Below are positions 45,101-50,170 of a stretch of 64,000 bases of DNA, piece after piece; within the stretch, counting starts at the first letter, position 1; every line of letters begins with the position of its first letter. The DNA comes from Siphonodentalium dalli. Its lineage: Eukaryota > Mollusca > Scaphopoda > Gadilida > Siphonodentaliidae. The notes beneath the pieces were generated by a model. It was not told where the DNA came from and made no database searches. It saw nothing but the letters and a program-made list of their open reading frames with translations. The DNA lies in contig CP136061.1 in the NCBI GenBank assembly GCA_032622095.1, forward strand, positions 117,376,754 through 117,440,753, in the 5' to 3' direction. The position numbers were made by a program, and so were the translations under genes.

Positions 45101-46672
45101 CTAAAATACTGCAATTATCATTAAAGATCTCATTGTACCAACATTTGTCGTATATGCTCCTCAGTAGGCTAATTACATTTAGTTTTTTAGTAAGATTTGT
45201 CTTCCCATTTTTATCCTTTCGCAGCATTTGCTTGGTATTGTATTCATCCAATAATCCCAACAGCGTCATTATAAACCCAGGAGTTTTCCTCTTTGTTAGC
45301 ATGCTCAGTAGATACACTGAAAGCATTCCTGATAAGAGTATCTTTATAGCTTTTTAAGGTTTATTAATAATTTACCATATTATGCAGAACGCTCAACATC
45401 AGAGGATGTCTACCTGTGTCCCCAATGGTAGCCAAATTAGATTATTTTTGTCGCAGTCCTAGAAAATACTTGCACATATTTATTGAATTTTATCAAGTTT
45501 AAATTTATCGCATTTGCTGAAAAGGAACCTATAGTCAGTGGTCCTGTTTAAGGACTTGTAATTGTCAGAATAACACCTAATTTCACTGCGTAAAGTATTA
45601 CATGTAACATGCGAACGTGCACGCTGTCAGTGTCCATGCGAAAACTACGGTGTGTATCTGGAATCGTTGCGCATGTTCGTTTCACAGCGTCTCTGATAGC
45701 GATAGCTCTTTTCTTTTCCGTCGTGGTTTGGATACCAATAGAGACCTTTCGCAAAAATCGCTATTACGATTACGGATAGGATATATTGTCGTATAGTAAG
45801 GTTGACACCGTCACAATTTACCTACGATGGCTAATTGGTGAGACGTCATATGCCCCACTATATTCAGTTACACAGAAAAAGTATAATGTGTGTCTCTTTC
45901 AGATCTCATGTTCTTATCCGTGTGTAATACACCATACGGATATTGTTAGAGCGTCCCCAAGCAGGACCGGTGGCACATTCTTGACACATATGCACATAAT
46001 TAAACTGCGTGGGGTATATTTCGTCTCACATAAGAACCCCGTGACTAAATATAACATTTTGGCTGTATACTGGCAGGATATGTCCATATCCGTAATCGTA
46101 TTCGTGATTTTGCGAAAGGTCTCTAATGATGTTCTCAGGATCACCTCAATATACGTGTTTTATTTATCGGAATGTCCGAGTAGTGTCCGTTGAAGTTGCA
46201 CCAATTTTATATATGCCCTCGGTGTCGCTGGTTGTCCTTAGTTGTTCTCCTGAAAATAAGCTCATATTAATTCATTATCATTACCATGTTGTTTACCTCG
46301 TACATAGAACACACGAGTGTATTATGCGCTAATCCATTGCTAAAATGTATTCATGCATTTATTATGTTGAGGATAAAAGGGGATGGTCCCATAAGTGGCC
46401 GGATTTAGTGTACAGTACCCTTTTAATGGTTGTTCTTTTGTGTCACACTATAGCACAGTATGGAAATAATTTTGATGTCTTGTCTTTAATTTCCTACAGA
46501 AAAGCCGGTATACAGAGAAGCTAACCTTGAAACTGGAGACGATGAGACTGACCAAAAGAACGTACAGATGACGCCCCGAGAAAATGACGTCCAGGGGTCT
46601 AACGAGGTCGTGACACCTGACCTCGAGTTTTACTCGCCAATAACCAGGGTAGACATATCGGTTAAACATTGA
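15048..46672 (+). CDS. MELK-like: MELK-like pseudokinase gene (eight visible exons, 5' end not found)
   Basis: Exons 15048-15148, 15874-16076, 18304-18393, 21737-21792, 28053-28176, 35307-35431, 42781-43653 and 46500-46672 have GT/AG borders and compatible phases. Joined, they read about 580 codons without a stop to TGA at 46670. The product follows the MELK (AMPK-related kinase) order: N lobe, C lobe ending LLTNPWL, then a UBA-like segment and a long basic/polar tail. Identity to MELK is clearest at QLYEVLET, SAVDHIH, AYSAPE, SDMWS and NENKRI. All catalytic motifs are changed (Gly-loop RGKSWGEV, VAIK Lys to Arg, alpha-C Glu to Arg, HRD to HRK, DFG to DIS), so phosphotransfer is not expected and a scaffold or regulatory role is inferred. 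Human MELK is about 650 residues and ends in a KA1 domain; none is visible here. The start-Met exon lies upstream of 15048 and was not located. Alternative: a recent pseudogene, but open exons with conserved splice sites argue against that. Confidence 0.85.
15559..15754. repeat. Family B palindromic hairpin element, copy 3
   Basis: TAATGCC at the left and GGCATTA at the right. The arms carry CAGCAGAATTATGGGTAACT and its complement, with the centre CTCTCGCCGAGAGC. The right arm lacks about 14 bases (TCGACTAAATCCTG region) present in the left, so the hairpin has a bulge. It lies in the intron about 120 bases before the exon at 15874. Confidence 0.9.
15874..16076 (+). CDS. Pseudokinase exon: beta3 strand to hinge
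   Basis: The acceptor is cttcag at 15868-15873 and the donor gtaatc starts at 16077. The exon gives 67 codons plus two bases. VVVRIYDKGIL matches the VAIK beta3 strand with Arg replacing the ATP-anchoring Lys. LQHPNIVQLYEVLET is the conserved loop and beta4 segment, and FVEEVCSGGPYLDYL is the beta5/hinge/alpha-D stretch (MELK has EYCPGGELFDY). Counting back without gaps from LQHPNI, the alpha-C Glu position is occupied by Arg in KCRSV, so both partners of the usual Lys-Glu pair are arginines. The minus-strand frame over the same bases is a shadow. Confidence 0.93.
16150..16318. repeat. Family A, divergent internal copy
   Basis: CCAGTGCATTCTCTTGTATA pairs with TATATTAAGATAATGCACTGG, and a second hairpin, CCAATGTATTATTATCTTATAT, pairs with ATATACGATAATACATTGG. 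Both are mutated versions of the two hairpins of family A. The outer ACCCGCC termini are missing. Confidence 0.75.
16320..18303. other. Intron sequence; family A scrap at 18100-18140
   Basis: Only a fragment, GCCTCGCATATATAAGAGAT followed by GGATTGGCACAGGG (near 18103), is recognised as family A. The remainder is AT-rich intron without visible structure. Confidence 0.5.
18304..18393 (+). CDS. Pseudokinase exon: alpha-D/alpha-E helices to HR
   Basis: The acceptor is tgtttcag at 18296-18303 and the donor gtgggt starts at 18394. The 90 bases complete a split Arg codon and then encode 29 residues, including RRYVRQVISAVDHIHQSS, ending VH and the first two bases of Arg. This is the alpha-E helix that leads into the catalytic loop, with the usual V(F)RQ(I/V)xSAVxxxH pattern of MELK and other AMPK-related kinases. 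It is too short to appear as an open frame of its own and is recognised by homology and phase. Confidence 0.92.
18394..19579. other. Intron sequence, nothing recognised
   Basis: Short open frames on both strands (for example 18793-19140 minus) have no family resemblance. Confidence 0.4.
19580..20908. mobile_element. Family E MITE interrupted by a nested element
   Basis: Left end TTAAAGATACGGGCGGCG, right end complementing to TTAAAGGCACGGGCGGCG. Removing the nested insertion 19988-20782 and one TA leaves about 532 bp, matching the uninterrupted reverse-orientation copy at 30254-30787 (534 bp). Internal landmarks are two ATAAAGAGCGTT blocks and GTGTGATTAACCAATAGAAT. No coding sequence. Confidence 0.88.
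19988..20782. mobile_element. Nested 795-bp CACTCT-ended element with TA duplication
   Basis: The left end CACTCTTATAACTAATGTGT and the complement of the right end (CACTCTTATGACTAATGTGT) are inverted repeats. It is flanked by TA at 19986-19987 and 20783-20784. The uninterrupted family E copy at about 30380-30400 has only one TA at this point, so the insertion site is seen both filled and empty. Both halves are crowded with TACACA/TGTGTA motifs in either orientation. No transposase. The ends resemble those of 11462-14443. Confidence 0.85.
20909..21736. other. Intron sequence with a family E scrap
   Basis: A fragment around 21290-21340 (AATAAAGAGCGTTTAT, CTGTGTGG) resembles the interior of family E. 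Otherwise nothing recognised before the micro-exon at 21737. Confidence 0.45.
21737..21792 (+). CDS. Pseudokinase micro-exon: catalytic loop with HRK in place of HRD
   Basis: This is a 56-base exon between the acceptor atttcag (21730-21736) and the donor gtatgt (21793). It reads R/KLTLENMVLDSRGNIKIK and the first base of Asp. Joined to the previous exon it gives VHRKLTLEN where kinases have HRDLKPEN: the catalytic-base Asp is Lys, the loop Lys-Pro is Thr-Leu, and the Asn that coordinates Mg is kept. The following MVLDSRGNIKIK is a normal beta6-beta8 segment. Both exon borders have exactly the phases needed by the flanking exons, 3.3 kb and 6.3 kb away, which makes chance very unlikely. Confidence 0.92.
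21925..22275. repeat. Tandem repeat of about 120-140 bp
   Basis: Blocks containing GAATAACTC(C/T)AGAACGG, GAACACTCC(A/T)CTGAA, CATTRAGATCCG and ACATTTCAGATAAA recur two to three times in the same order. A further piece (AACACTCCATTGAATGTCC) lies at about 22785-22870. Sequence divergence between units is moderate. Confidence 0.7.
22276..26348. other. Long intron stretch without recognised features
   Basis: Open frames here (22280-22594 plus, 24309-24731 minus and others) lack family resemblance and flanking splice or codon evidence. A few blocks such as CACAGTCGGCCCCCAAACTC (24006) look like ends of dispersed elements, but no partner was found in the window. Confidence 0.4.
26349..26560. repeat. 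Family A, internal part only
   Basis: Bounded by GCCCTGTGCCAATGCATTC and the complement ending GGCACAGGGC. It contains both characteristic hairpins (about 26357-26405, shortened, and 26487-26552), but the outer ACCCGCC arms are missing and the stretch between hairpins is much shorter than in the full copies. Confidence 0.85.
26561..27690. other. Intron sequence, nothing recognised
   Basis: AT-rich; includes a short G-run at 27078-27087. No repeat partner or coding family was seen. Confidence 0.4.
27691..27870. repeat. Foldback of about 180 bp
   Basis: GCAAAACACTCAACACCG at the left and GGTGTTGAGTGTTTTGC at the right are inverted. The arms extend inward only weakly. Confidence 0.7.
27890..28036 (+). 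mobile_element. Family E MITE, one end, abutting a splice acceptor
   Basis: GTTTACATAACAC, TGGTATAAGAACAATG, TTCTTTCTGTTTATGGCGGT and ACCGCCAACGC, ending CCGTATCTTTAA, match the right part of 30254-30787. The end lies 16 bases before the acceptor of the exon at 28053, so the branch-point region of that intron is within the element. Confidence 0.75.
28053..28176 (+). CDS. Pseudokinase exon: activation segment (DIS for DFG) to DMWS
   Basis: The acceptor is cttatacag ending at 28052 and the donor gtaagt starts at 28177. Two bases finish the Asp codon, 40 codons follow, and two bases begin Ile. The exon begins D-ISSCAYRG where MELK has DFGLCAK, so DFG is DIS, and runs through TAYSAPEILVG to EASDMWS. 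APE and the DxWS motif are intact. The T-loop is altered: the residues aligned with the MELK activation-loop Thr and Ser are not clear phospho-acceptors. A different forward frame over this region is a shadow. The splice acceptor lies about 16 bases beyond the end of a family E repeat. Confidence 0.93.
28638..28930 (+). repeat. Family G2 element, partial copy
   Basis: ACCCTGGTCAAGTGGTCCTG, GGGCAAACTGATG, AAAGTACCGTTATT, TGTTTGGCTAATCCGAGCG and ATGAAACATTCAAGAA are in the order found in the left halves of 59462-59835 and 59912-60421. Confidence 0.7.
28939..29108. repeat. 170-bp hairpin
   Basis: ATAAGGATTAACTGTCATGT, TGGAGATGTAACCGCGAGGT and GTGGTCATAACTTGTGTAAA are each mirrored on the right arm, meeting at CCCGAAGGG. 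The arms are near-identical over about 75 bases, so it would form a stable cruciform or dsRNA. Not repeated elsewhere in the window. Confidence 0.9.
29521..29776. repeat. Compound palindrome of about 256 bp
   Basis: CAAGCCTTGAAATAGTGTG at the left edge is inverted at the right edge. Inside, CAGAGGGTGAATTTAGTGAT and CTACCCCGCATAG occur in alternating orientations three to four times, so several alternative foldings are possible. The open frames at 29327-29668 and 29700-29927 share the same peptide (MRGSITKFTLW) only because of this. Confidence 0.85.
30001..30070. repeat. 70-bp hairpin
   Basis: TTATTTTCAATGGACGGGGAA pairs with TTCCCCTTCCATTGAAAATAA with one or two mismatches, around an AT-rich loop of about 28 bases. 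Confidence 0.8.
30254..30787 (-). mobile_element. Family E MITE, uninterrupted copy
   Basis: TTTAAAGGCACGGGCGGCG at the left and CGCGCCCGTATCTTTAA at the right. 534 bp. This is the reference uninterrupted copy of the family in this window; its orientation is opposite to 19580-20908. Confidence 0.9.
30788..31414. other. Intron sequence, nothing recognised
   Basis: AT-rich spacer between a MITE and the LINE insertion. Confidence 0.4.
31415..33764 (+). pseudogene. LINE ORF2 reverse transcriptase, frame-broken
   Basis: The first frame (to 32968, about 517 codons) carries the RT blocks: NGKSPGYDHITNE, NYRKITLLSCIAKLF, QAGFRKGYSTVDH, CAFIDFSKAFDSVW (motif A Asp), GLKQGDSLSPLL, IYADDTVLI (catalytic YADD) and YKYLGTTF. 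It ends EVYEKS-stop. A second frame, in register from about 32955, continues with EVWGHENL, LGLKKSTPTAFVYGELG and a Cys-rich tail (CTLCNSEIGDEYHVILKC) to the stop after 33761. Roughly ten residues expected between the two parts (the LLYG segment) are missing, so a small deletion caused the frame change. The copy is dead. Confidence 0.9.
31415..34217 (+). mobile_element. 5'-truncated non-LTR retrotransposon (LINE)
   Basis: A reverse-transcriptase ORF2 fragment followed by about 430 bases of 3' region and a (TTGAA)n tail at 34191-34217. Microsatellite tails replacing poly-A are typical of CR1/L2-type jockey-superfamily LINEs. No endonuclease domain precedes the RT, so the copy is 5' truncated. 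It lies in sense orientation in the pseudokinase intron between exons 28176 and 35307. Start and clade are uncertain. Confidence 0.85.
34218..35306. other. Intron sequence, nothing recognised
   Basis: Contains an AGCCATCTTGGA scrap near 34402 and AT-rich sequence up to the acceptor at 35306. Confidence 0.4.
35307..35431 (+). CDS. Pseudokinase exon: alpha-F to alpha-G
   Basis: The acceptor is ctcttttccag ending at 35306 and the donor gtaagg starts at 35432. The exon completes Ile and gives 41 residues: GVVLFTMLNRRLPFLPND, then NNLSEMKAIVNKEYVY and SHSVSP. This matches the GILLY.L..G.LPFDDDN helix F/G region and the WLSP turn of MELK. An ATG-initiated frame that begins upstream at 35287 is intronic at its start. 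The exon is followed about 150 bases later by a 4.8-kb inverted repeat that fills most of the next intron. Confidence 0.93.
36666..36689. repeat. (TA)n microsatellite
   Basis: An uninterrupted run of about 12 TA units in the left arm of the long inverted repeat; the right arm lacks it. Confidence 0.9.
36792..36974 (+). pseudogene. Coding-like fragment in the inverted-repeat element
   Basis: A 60-codon frame with SSYWHQTFCELSFPSIPKL and RLPLPRKKGVESHPDIGWNI. The pattern of prolines followed by a GW recalls a conserved block in uncharacterised, repeat-associated proteins of marine invertebrates, but I cannot name the family. No splice or start evidence. Confidence 0.3.
37433..37729 (+). pseudogene. 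Coding-like fragment in the inverted-repeat element
   Basis: About 98 codons containing PPNWNDFLRNTIKKQVLFAL and KTIFTTEDDNAVL. The NW.DFLR..xNK..LF.. pattern followed by a short strand (..TTEDDNAV) is reminiscent of a block in large uncharacterised transposon-associated proteins of invertebrates. It stops at 37727. Probably a decayed remnant of the ORF the element once carried; the assignment is weak. Confidence 0.35.
38301..38998. repeat. Foldback nested in the right arm
   Basis: AAACTGTTTCAC and AATCGATTCTATC at the left return as GATAGAATCGATTCT and GTGAAACAGTT at the right. GACCTAATCTACGGA-type and TTGGGCTGGAAC/GTTCCAGCCCAA pairs continue toward a centre at about 38660 (ATGTTCGATCAT with its mirror). 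The left arm of the enclosing 4.8-kb element has no counterpart, so it inserted after the large palindrome formed. Confidence 0.8.
40373..40814. other. Intron sequence, nothing recognised
   Basis: No repeat partner or coding signal seen. Confidence 0.4.
40815..41255. repeat. Tandem repeat of about 130-140 bp, three units
   Basis: Each unit has TATGGATCT(T/G)T(C/A)ACAACAATATC, then a GAGTTC/AAGTTC/GAGGTC block, a CCGGTTTGTCCG-type block and a GAGTTAYG/GCGTTACG block, with the next unit starting near ACTTGAACAACAAACTTCAA. The units are diverged from one another. This looks like the internal repeats of an old DNA element. Confidence 0.75.
41256..42780. other. Intron sequence, nothing recognised
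   Basis: AT-rich up to the acceptor at 42780; no repeats with partners in the window. Confidence 0.4.
42781..43653 (+). CDS. Pseudokinase exon: C-lobe end, UBA-like domain and tail
   Basis: The acceptor is atttcacag ending at 42780 and the donor gtaaat starts at 43654. It encodes 290 residues. AAHHLVSRLLETNENKRI with EELLTNPWL is the end of the kinase fold, keeping the subdomain XI Arg. LETVEYVKAHTK through MERKKNSASAAYHLLCSL corresponds to the UBA-like autoinhibitory segment that follows the MELK kinase domain (LTATYLLL in MELK). The rest is Ser/Lys/Arg-rich with basic clusters, as in the linker of MELK, and has no recognised domain. If the donor is not used, the frame runs only nine codons further to a TGA at 43677, which would give a short isoform. 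Confidence 0.93.
44003..44210. repeat. Family D palindromic element, shortened copy
   Basis: ATGCAACAAATGAATGAATT and TTTGAGCCATGG are mirrored by CCATGGCTCAAATTAATTCA. The right end has GATGGTCCCATAAATGGCC then GGAGTTAGTGTAG. The left terminal block is missing, unlike 58822-59158. Confidence 0.75.
44722..45326 (-). pseudogene. Probable LINE ORF2 C-terminal fragment
   Basis: Two minus-strand frames, 44976-45326 and 44722-44931, read as one piece with a stop or short break between them. The second follows a Cys..Cys/His..Cys-like stretch (LCLKSQGNEIHSMLQCPS) that resembles the zinc-binding tail found at the end of LINE ORF2 (compare CTLCNSEIGDEYHVILKC in 31415-33764). No RT blocks are present. 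Identification as a LINE tail is tentative. Confidence 0.4.
45741..46123. mobile_element. Family C TIR MITE, copy 2
   Basis: GAGACCTTTCGCAAAAATCG at the left and the complement ending GCGAAAGGTCTC at the right, with ATTACGATTACGGATA on both arms. Possible TA duplication (AATA before, TAAT after). The interior is inverted relative to 2507-2876. 383 bp. The open frames across it are shadows. Confidence 0.85.
46230..46412. repeat. Family D palindromic element, partial copy
   Basis: CATTATCATTACCATGTTGT, CATAGAACACACGAGTGTAT and GGATGGTCCCATAAGTGGCC, then GGATTTAGTGTAC, match the right half of 58822-59158. It ends less than 100 bases before the last pseudokinase exon. Confidence 0.75.
46500..46672 (+). 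CDS. Pseudokinase terminal exon
   Basis: The acceptor is aatttcctacag ending at 46499. Two bases complete the Glu codon left by the 43653 donor, and 56 codons follow to TGA at 46670-46672. The peptide EKPVYREANLETGDDETDQK and onwards is acidic and polar and ends SPITRVDISVKH. I see no resemblance to the KA1 domain that ends MELK. A possible donor (CAGG/gtagac near 46648) could lead to further exons, but none was recognised downstream. The exon is supported by acceptor quality, phase and openness rather than by homology. Confidence 0.65.
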
Positions 46673-47839
46673 TGCCATACGGTGGTGTTGTTGCTGACGT
46701 TCGACCAGACTTCCCGAGTCATCATCTATTTATACCATAATTGCCTGTGCTATTGTGTGTATAGCACTTATCTTGTAAACTTCATCTTTACACCTTACTG
46801 TGGGTATAAAACTTCCTACTGTGGTTATAAATTTCTACTGTGGGTGTAAATGTTGAAGCTAATTTCATGTGTTAAACGTTTATACCCTTAGTAGGACTAC
46901 ATCGTAGTTAGCAAAATAGTTCCTATGTCACATTAATTTAAAATTGGAAGTTGTCATGATATAAATTATGAGGAAAATTTCCCGCATTTCAATCAAATGT
47001 AGCATTGTAGCTTGCGACATGCAGTGTTATATGAACTAGGAAACATATGAATGGTAATTCCAAGTGACTGATCGCTCAGTAATACGCTGACCGTAACTAC
47101 GCGTGATTCACATTCCTTATAGCGTCTTGTTTGTGTATGGCGGTTCACGGTGTGGATTCACATTCAAAGTAAACAGCGGTGTAGTTGGTTTAAACAATAT
47201 TTAATTTGAACTAATACAGAACATAATTACATGCAATAAATAAAAAAACATATATTATTTTTTTAAGTGTTCAAAAGAGGATTGGGCAACAAGCTTGGGG
47301 GCTTTTGTTAAGTCCAATCCTCAGAAAATAAATGTTACCCCAATAGATACCATTGGGGTATAGCAGACGGGTTTGGTTCTGTGTGGTCCGAATAATAAAG
47401 TTAAGGTGAAGGGATAGGAAAGAGAAAGGGAGTGCAGGCAGTGGTTGAAAATGGGTAGGTGGACTTACTATTAACAGTAGGATAAGATATATCACGGAGA
47501 AATAAGTGAGGATTGTATCGTTTTAAATTGATCACCATTTATTGCCACAAGCCAGTGAAAAGTCTTAATGCAAATAAATTTGAGCACGCTACTACCCAAT
47601 TGGAGAGAATTCCAAATCGGCGGAATATCAGAATTATTCACATTCCTTTAATGAGCTTTTTAGTTAATGTATTTAATAACTATTTAATAAGTGACGAAAT
47701 GTGTATGTACCATAAATAATTATTCCAGTATAGAGGGCGATGTGGTAGGGCTAAAACACGCACAGTTACTATAATTTAAGACATTACATATAGGTTATTA
47801 GTAACACACGTGTTTTGGCTTAAACCACCGTACCCGTGA
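46673..47839. other. 3' flank of the pseudokinase gene; nothing recognised
   Basis: AATAAA-like motifs occur (for example near 47235), but no specific polyadenylation site can be assigned. A purine-rich block lies around 47400-47440. No KA1-coding exon was recognised. Confidence 0.4.
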
Positions 47840-49190
47840 GTCAGAAACGCCCAGTACAGACAATGAACTTCTGTACAACATCGAAAATTTTAATGTTCAA
47901 ATCATCAGCGAGATCAGCAGACCCATACAGAAGTACATCAGGTGATATTATAATTGATGGCAGATCAGCTAACATTTTCAGTTCTTGCTTGAGTATATAA
48001 TGGACATTTCAAGAGAAAATGATATGCTGATTCAATTTCAAACCACCACAAGGACACATCGGGGAATCTTTAAGGTGATTTGTGACAAGGTCTTTGTTCA
48101 GGTTACTGCATCCCAATCTGATTCTAGTATGATAAACTTGAGCTTTACGAGAATAACTATGGTAATACAATTTAGCAATCTTTGAAAGACCAGTGTTTCG
48201 TTTAAAATCGGCTAACGTTTCTGAAGACCTTACCGAGTCAGATAAGCTGTTCCAAGCACGTGTGGCAGATGGTAGAAATGTATACATATAGTAATTATTA
48301 TTACTATCAGGCGGGTGGATGCTGGGATGTCTAAGATTGTAGCCAGTTGAAGAAGAATCAGGTGGAGTCATATTAGATAAGTAGGATGGAGCTCTGTGTT
48401 TTGTCATATTGTAAAACTGAATTATTTTCTGCTTATGCCTGCGTTGTGCAAGCGGTTCCCAACATGTTTCAAGTAAGAATTTCCTATCGCTAGCACTTCT
48501 GGTTGCCCCAGTAACTATATTCTTGCCATTTCACACTGGATATCCTCAATTCTATCGCTCGTACACTTGGGGATATTATCCCACACAGGTGATGCATACT
48601 CTAGGATAGGGCGAATAAATGAAAAATATATTGTTTCAAGAGACTTTCTGCTCAATCTAAATTTATGTCTTTTTACAAGGTTTACTCTCTTCCATGCCTT
48701 ATTAATTATGCTACAGACGTGACTTTCCCATGACCCAGAACTATCGAATGTGACTCCAAGATGTTTGTGACTACTTACTTTAGTTGTTTCAGATCCATCC
48801 ATGAAGAGGGGTGGGTGATCTATGGTTGTTGCTTTCCTGGATACTACTATAGCTTCGGTCTTAAGGGGGTTATACTTTACTAGCCACGTTTTTGACCATT
48901 CAAAGATAGTACTGATATCTTTGATAATTATTTCAGCAGCGAGAGTTGGGGTTTCAACACATAAGTATATGGATGTGTCATCTGCAAAAAGACGGATGTT
49001 ACACACTGTTTTGTCGGTTATGTCATTTATATAAATAAGAAATAATAGCGGTCCGAGGATAGACCCCTGGGGCACGCCCGCAGATATGCATTTCCAATCT
49101 GAACTAACATTATCTATAAATACTCTCGGTGTAGTTGAGTTCGCGGGAAGATCACAAATAATAATTATGGCATAAATAAAATACCCGCAT
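47840..49190 (-). pseudogene. Degenerate CR1/jockey-like LINE, 5' truncated
   Basis: Minus-strand frame 49225-48515 carries AGVPQGSILGPLLFLIYIND (RT motif B), LFADDTSIYL (catalytic FADD) and HKHLGVTFDSSGSW. A two-base insertion at about 48518 shifts the frame to 48407-48009, with FLPSATRAWNSLSDSVR and IRLGCSNLNKDL typical of the C-terminal region of CR1/jockey-type ORF2. Further frameshifts before a Cys-Pro-Leu block lead to a stop near 47841. RT motif A and the endonuclease are missing. It is oriented opposite to the 31.4-kb LINE and differs from it in sequence. Confidence 0.88.
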
Positions 49191-49288
49191 AGTAGCCGAG
49201 AGTACAACATTTTCACCACAATCACACGCCAACCACAATTCCACTCGTGATGAACATTTTGTATTCTCGGCTACTATGGGTGTATTAT
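49180..49288. repeat. Hairpin at the LINE boundary
   Basis: ATACCCGCATAGTAGCCGAG pairs with CTCGGCTACTATGGGTGTAT around a loop of about 60 bases. It coincides with the truncated 5' edge of the LINE at 47840-49190. Confidence 0.75.
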
Positions 49289-50170
49289 ATATTTAACCAA
49301 CCCCTGGTTAAGTGGTCCAGCTAATTTGCTATGTTGCTGGCAAGTGATGCTGGTTTAGCTAGTATGCTACACAGTGGAGCAATGTATAAAATGTACATTT
49401 ATTTGTCTCAGATTGGCAATTGCGTGGCCAATCCAAGCGATTCGATGATAACTTCGTGACTGTATGGAACCTTCAAAAACAAACATATGATAAGGTCTTG
49501 TAATACTGTCTATGCTGGTTGTTGCAAAAATAATAAAATAGGAAGAGTCTTCCGCCATGGTTGTGGTGCAGCAATTATTAAAGATAGATATTTTGTTAGC
49601 AACAGGCACACAAATTAGACAATGTGGTGACAAAATCAATCAAGTTATACCAAAATATGTGTCAATCTAAGTTTTAATTTCAAATTGATATTTGCACTGG
49701 CGATGGCGCAAGTGCACGGAACTTGTCCGGGACTCCCGTATTCATATATTTTAATTTTCCTCAAAAGATTGCGTCATGACTGGTGGTGGCAACGAAGATG
49801 GTTGTGATTCCTCCATTTTGGTTACAGTATTTAATCATTCAGGGAAATATTTGAGCAAGTGTAATTTTGAGACACTGCAAAATTATCGCTGCGCTGTCTC
49901 AAAAATACACTTGCTTCTAAAAACAAATATGCGCCGTGTGTGTTGTATAGTCACAGACATGTTCAAAGAACAACTCAGGGCATGTTTCTGAGACGTAACA
50001 TGCTACTGTGCCATAGCTGCTGTATATATAGAAATATTGGAGGTTGTGTTCGGTCCGAACATTCGAATATTCGCTCGAACGATGTTGGCTTCCGAATATT
50101 CCTCAGAACATGATAATATTCGGCATAAAACTATATTGCTTTGGCATTCGGCATTGTACTTCAGATTCTG
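49289..50170. other. No recognised gene
   Basis: AACCCCTGGTTAAGTGGTCC near 49300 and CCAATCCAAGCGATTCGATG near 49430 look like diverged family G2. A mirrored pair, AGCAAGTGTAATTTTGAGAC and CTCAAAAATACACTTGCT (49853-49916), forms a short hairpin. The frame 49776-49991 spans this hairpin and is not accepted as a gene. Confidence 0.45.

Noticed and set aside
15048-46672. Processed or decayed pseudogene of MELK
   Set aside because: Introns are present, all exons are open with intact splice signals and compatible phases, and changes concentrate on catalytic residues; a pseudokinase explains this better, though expression is unproven.
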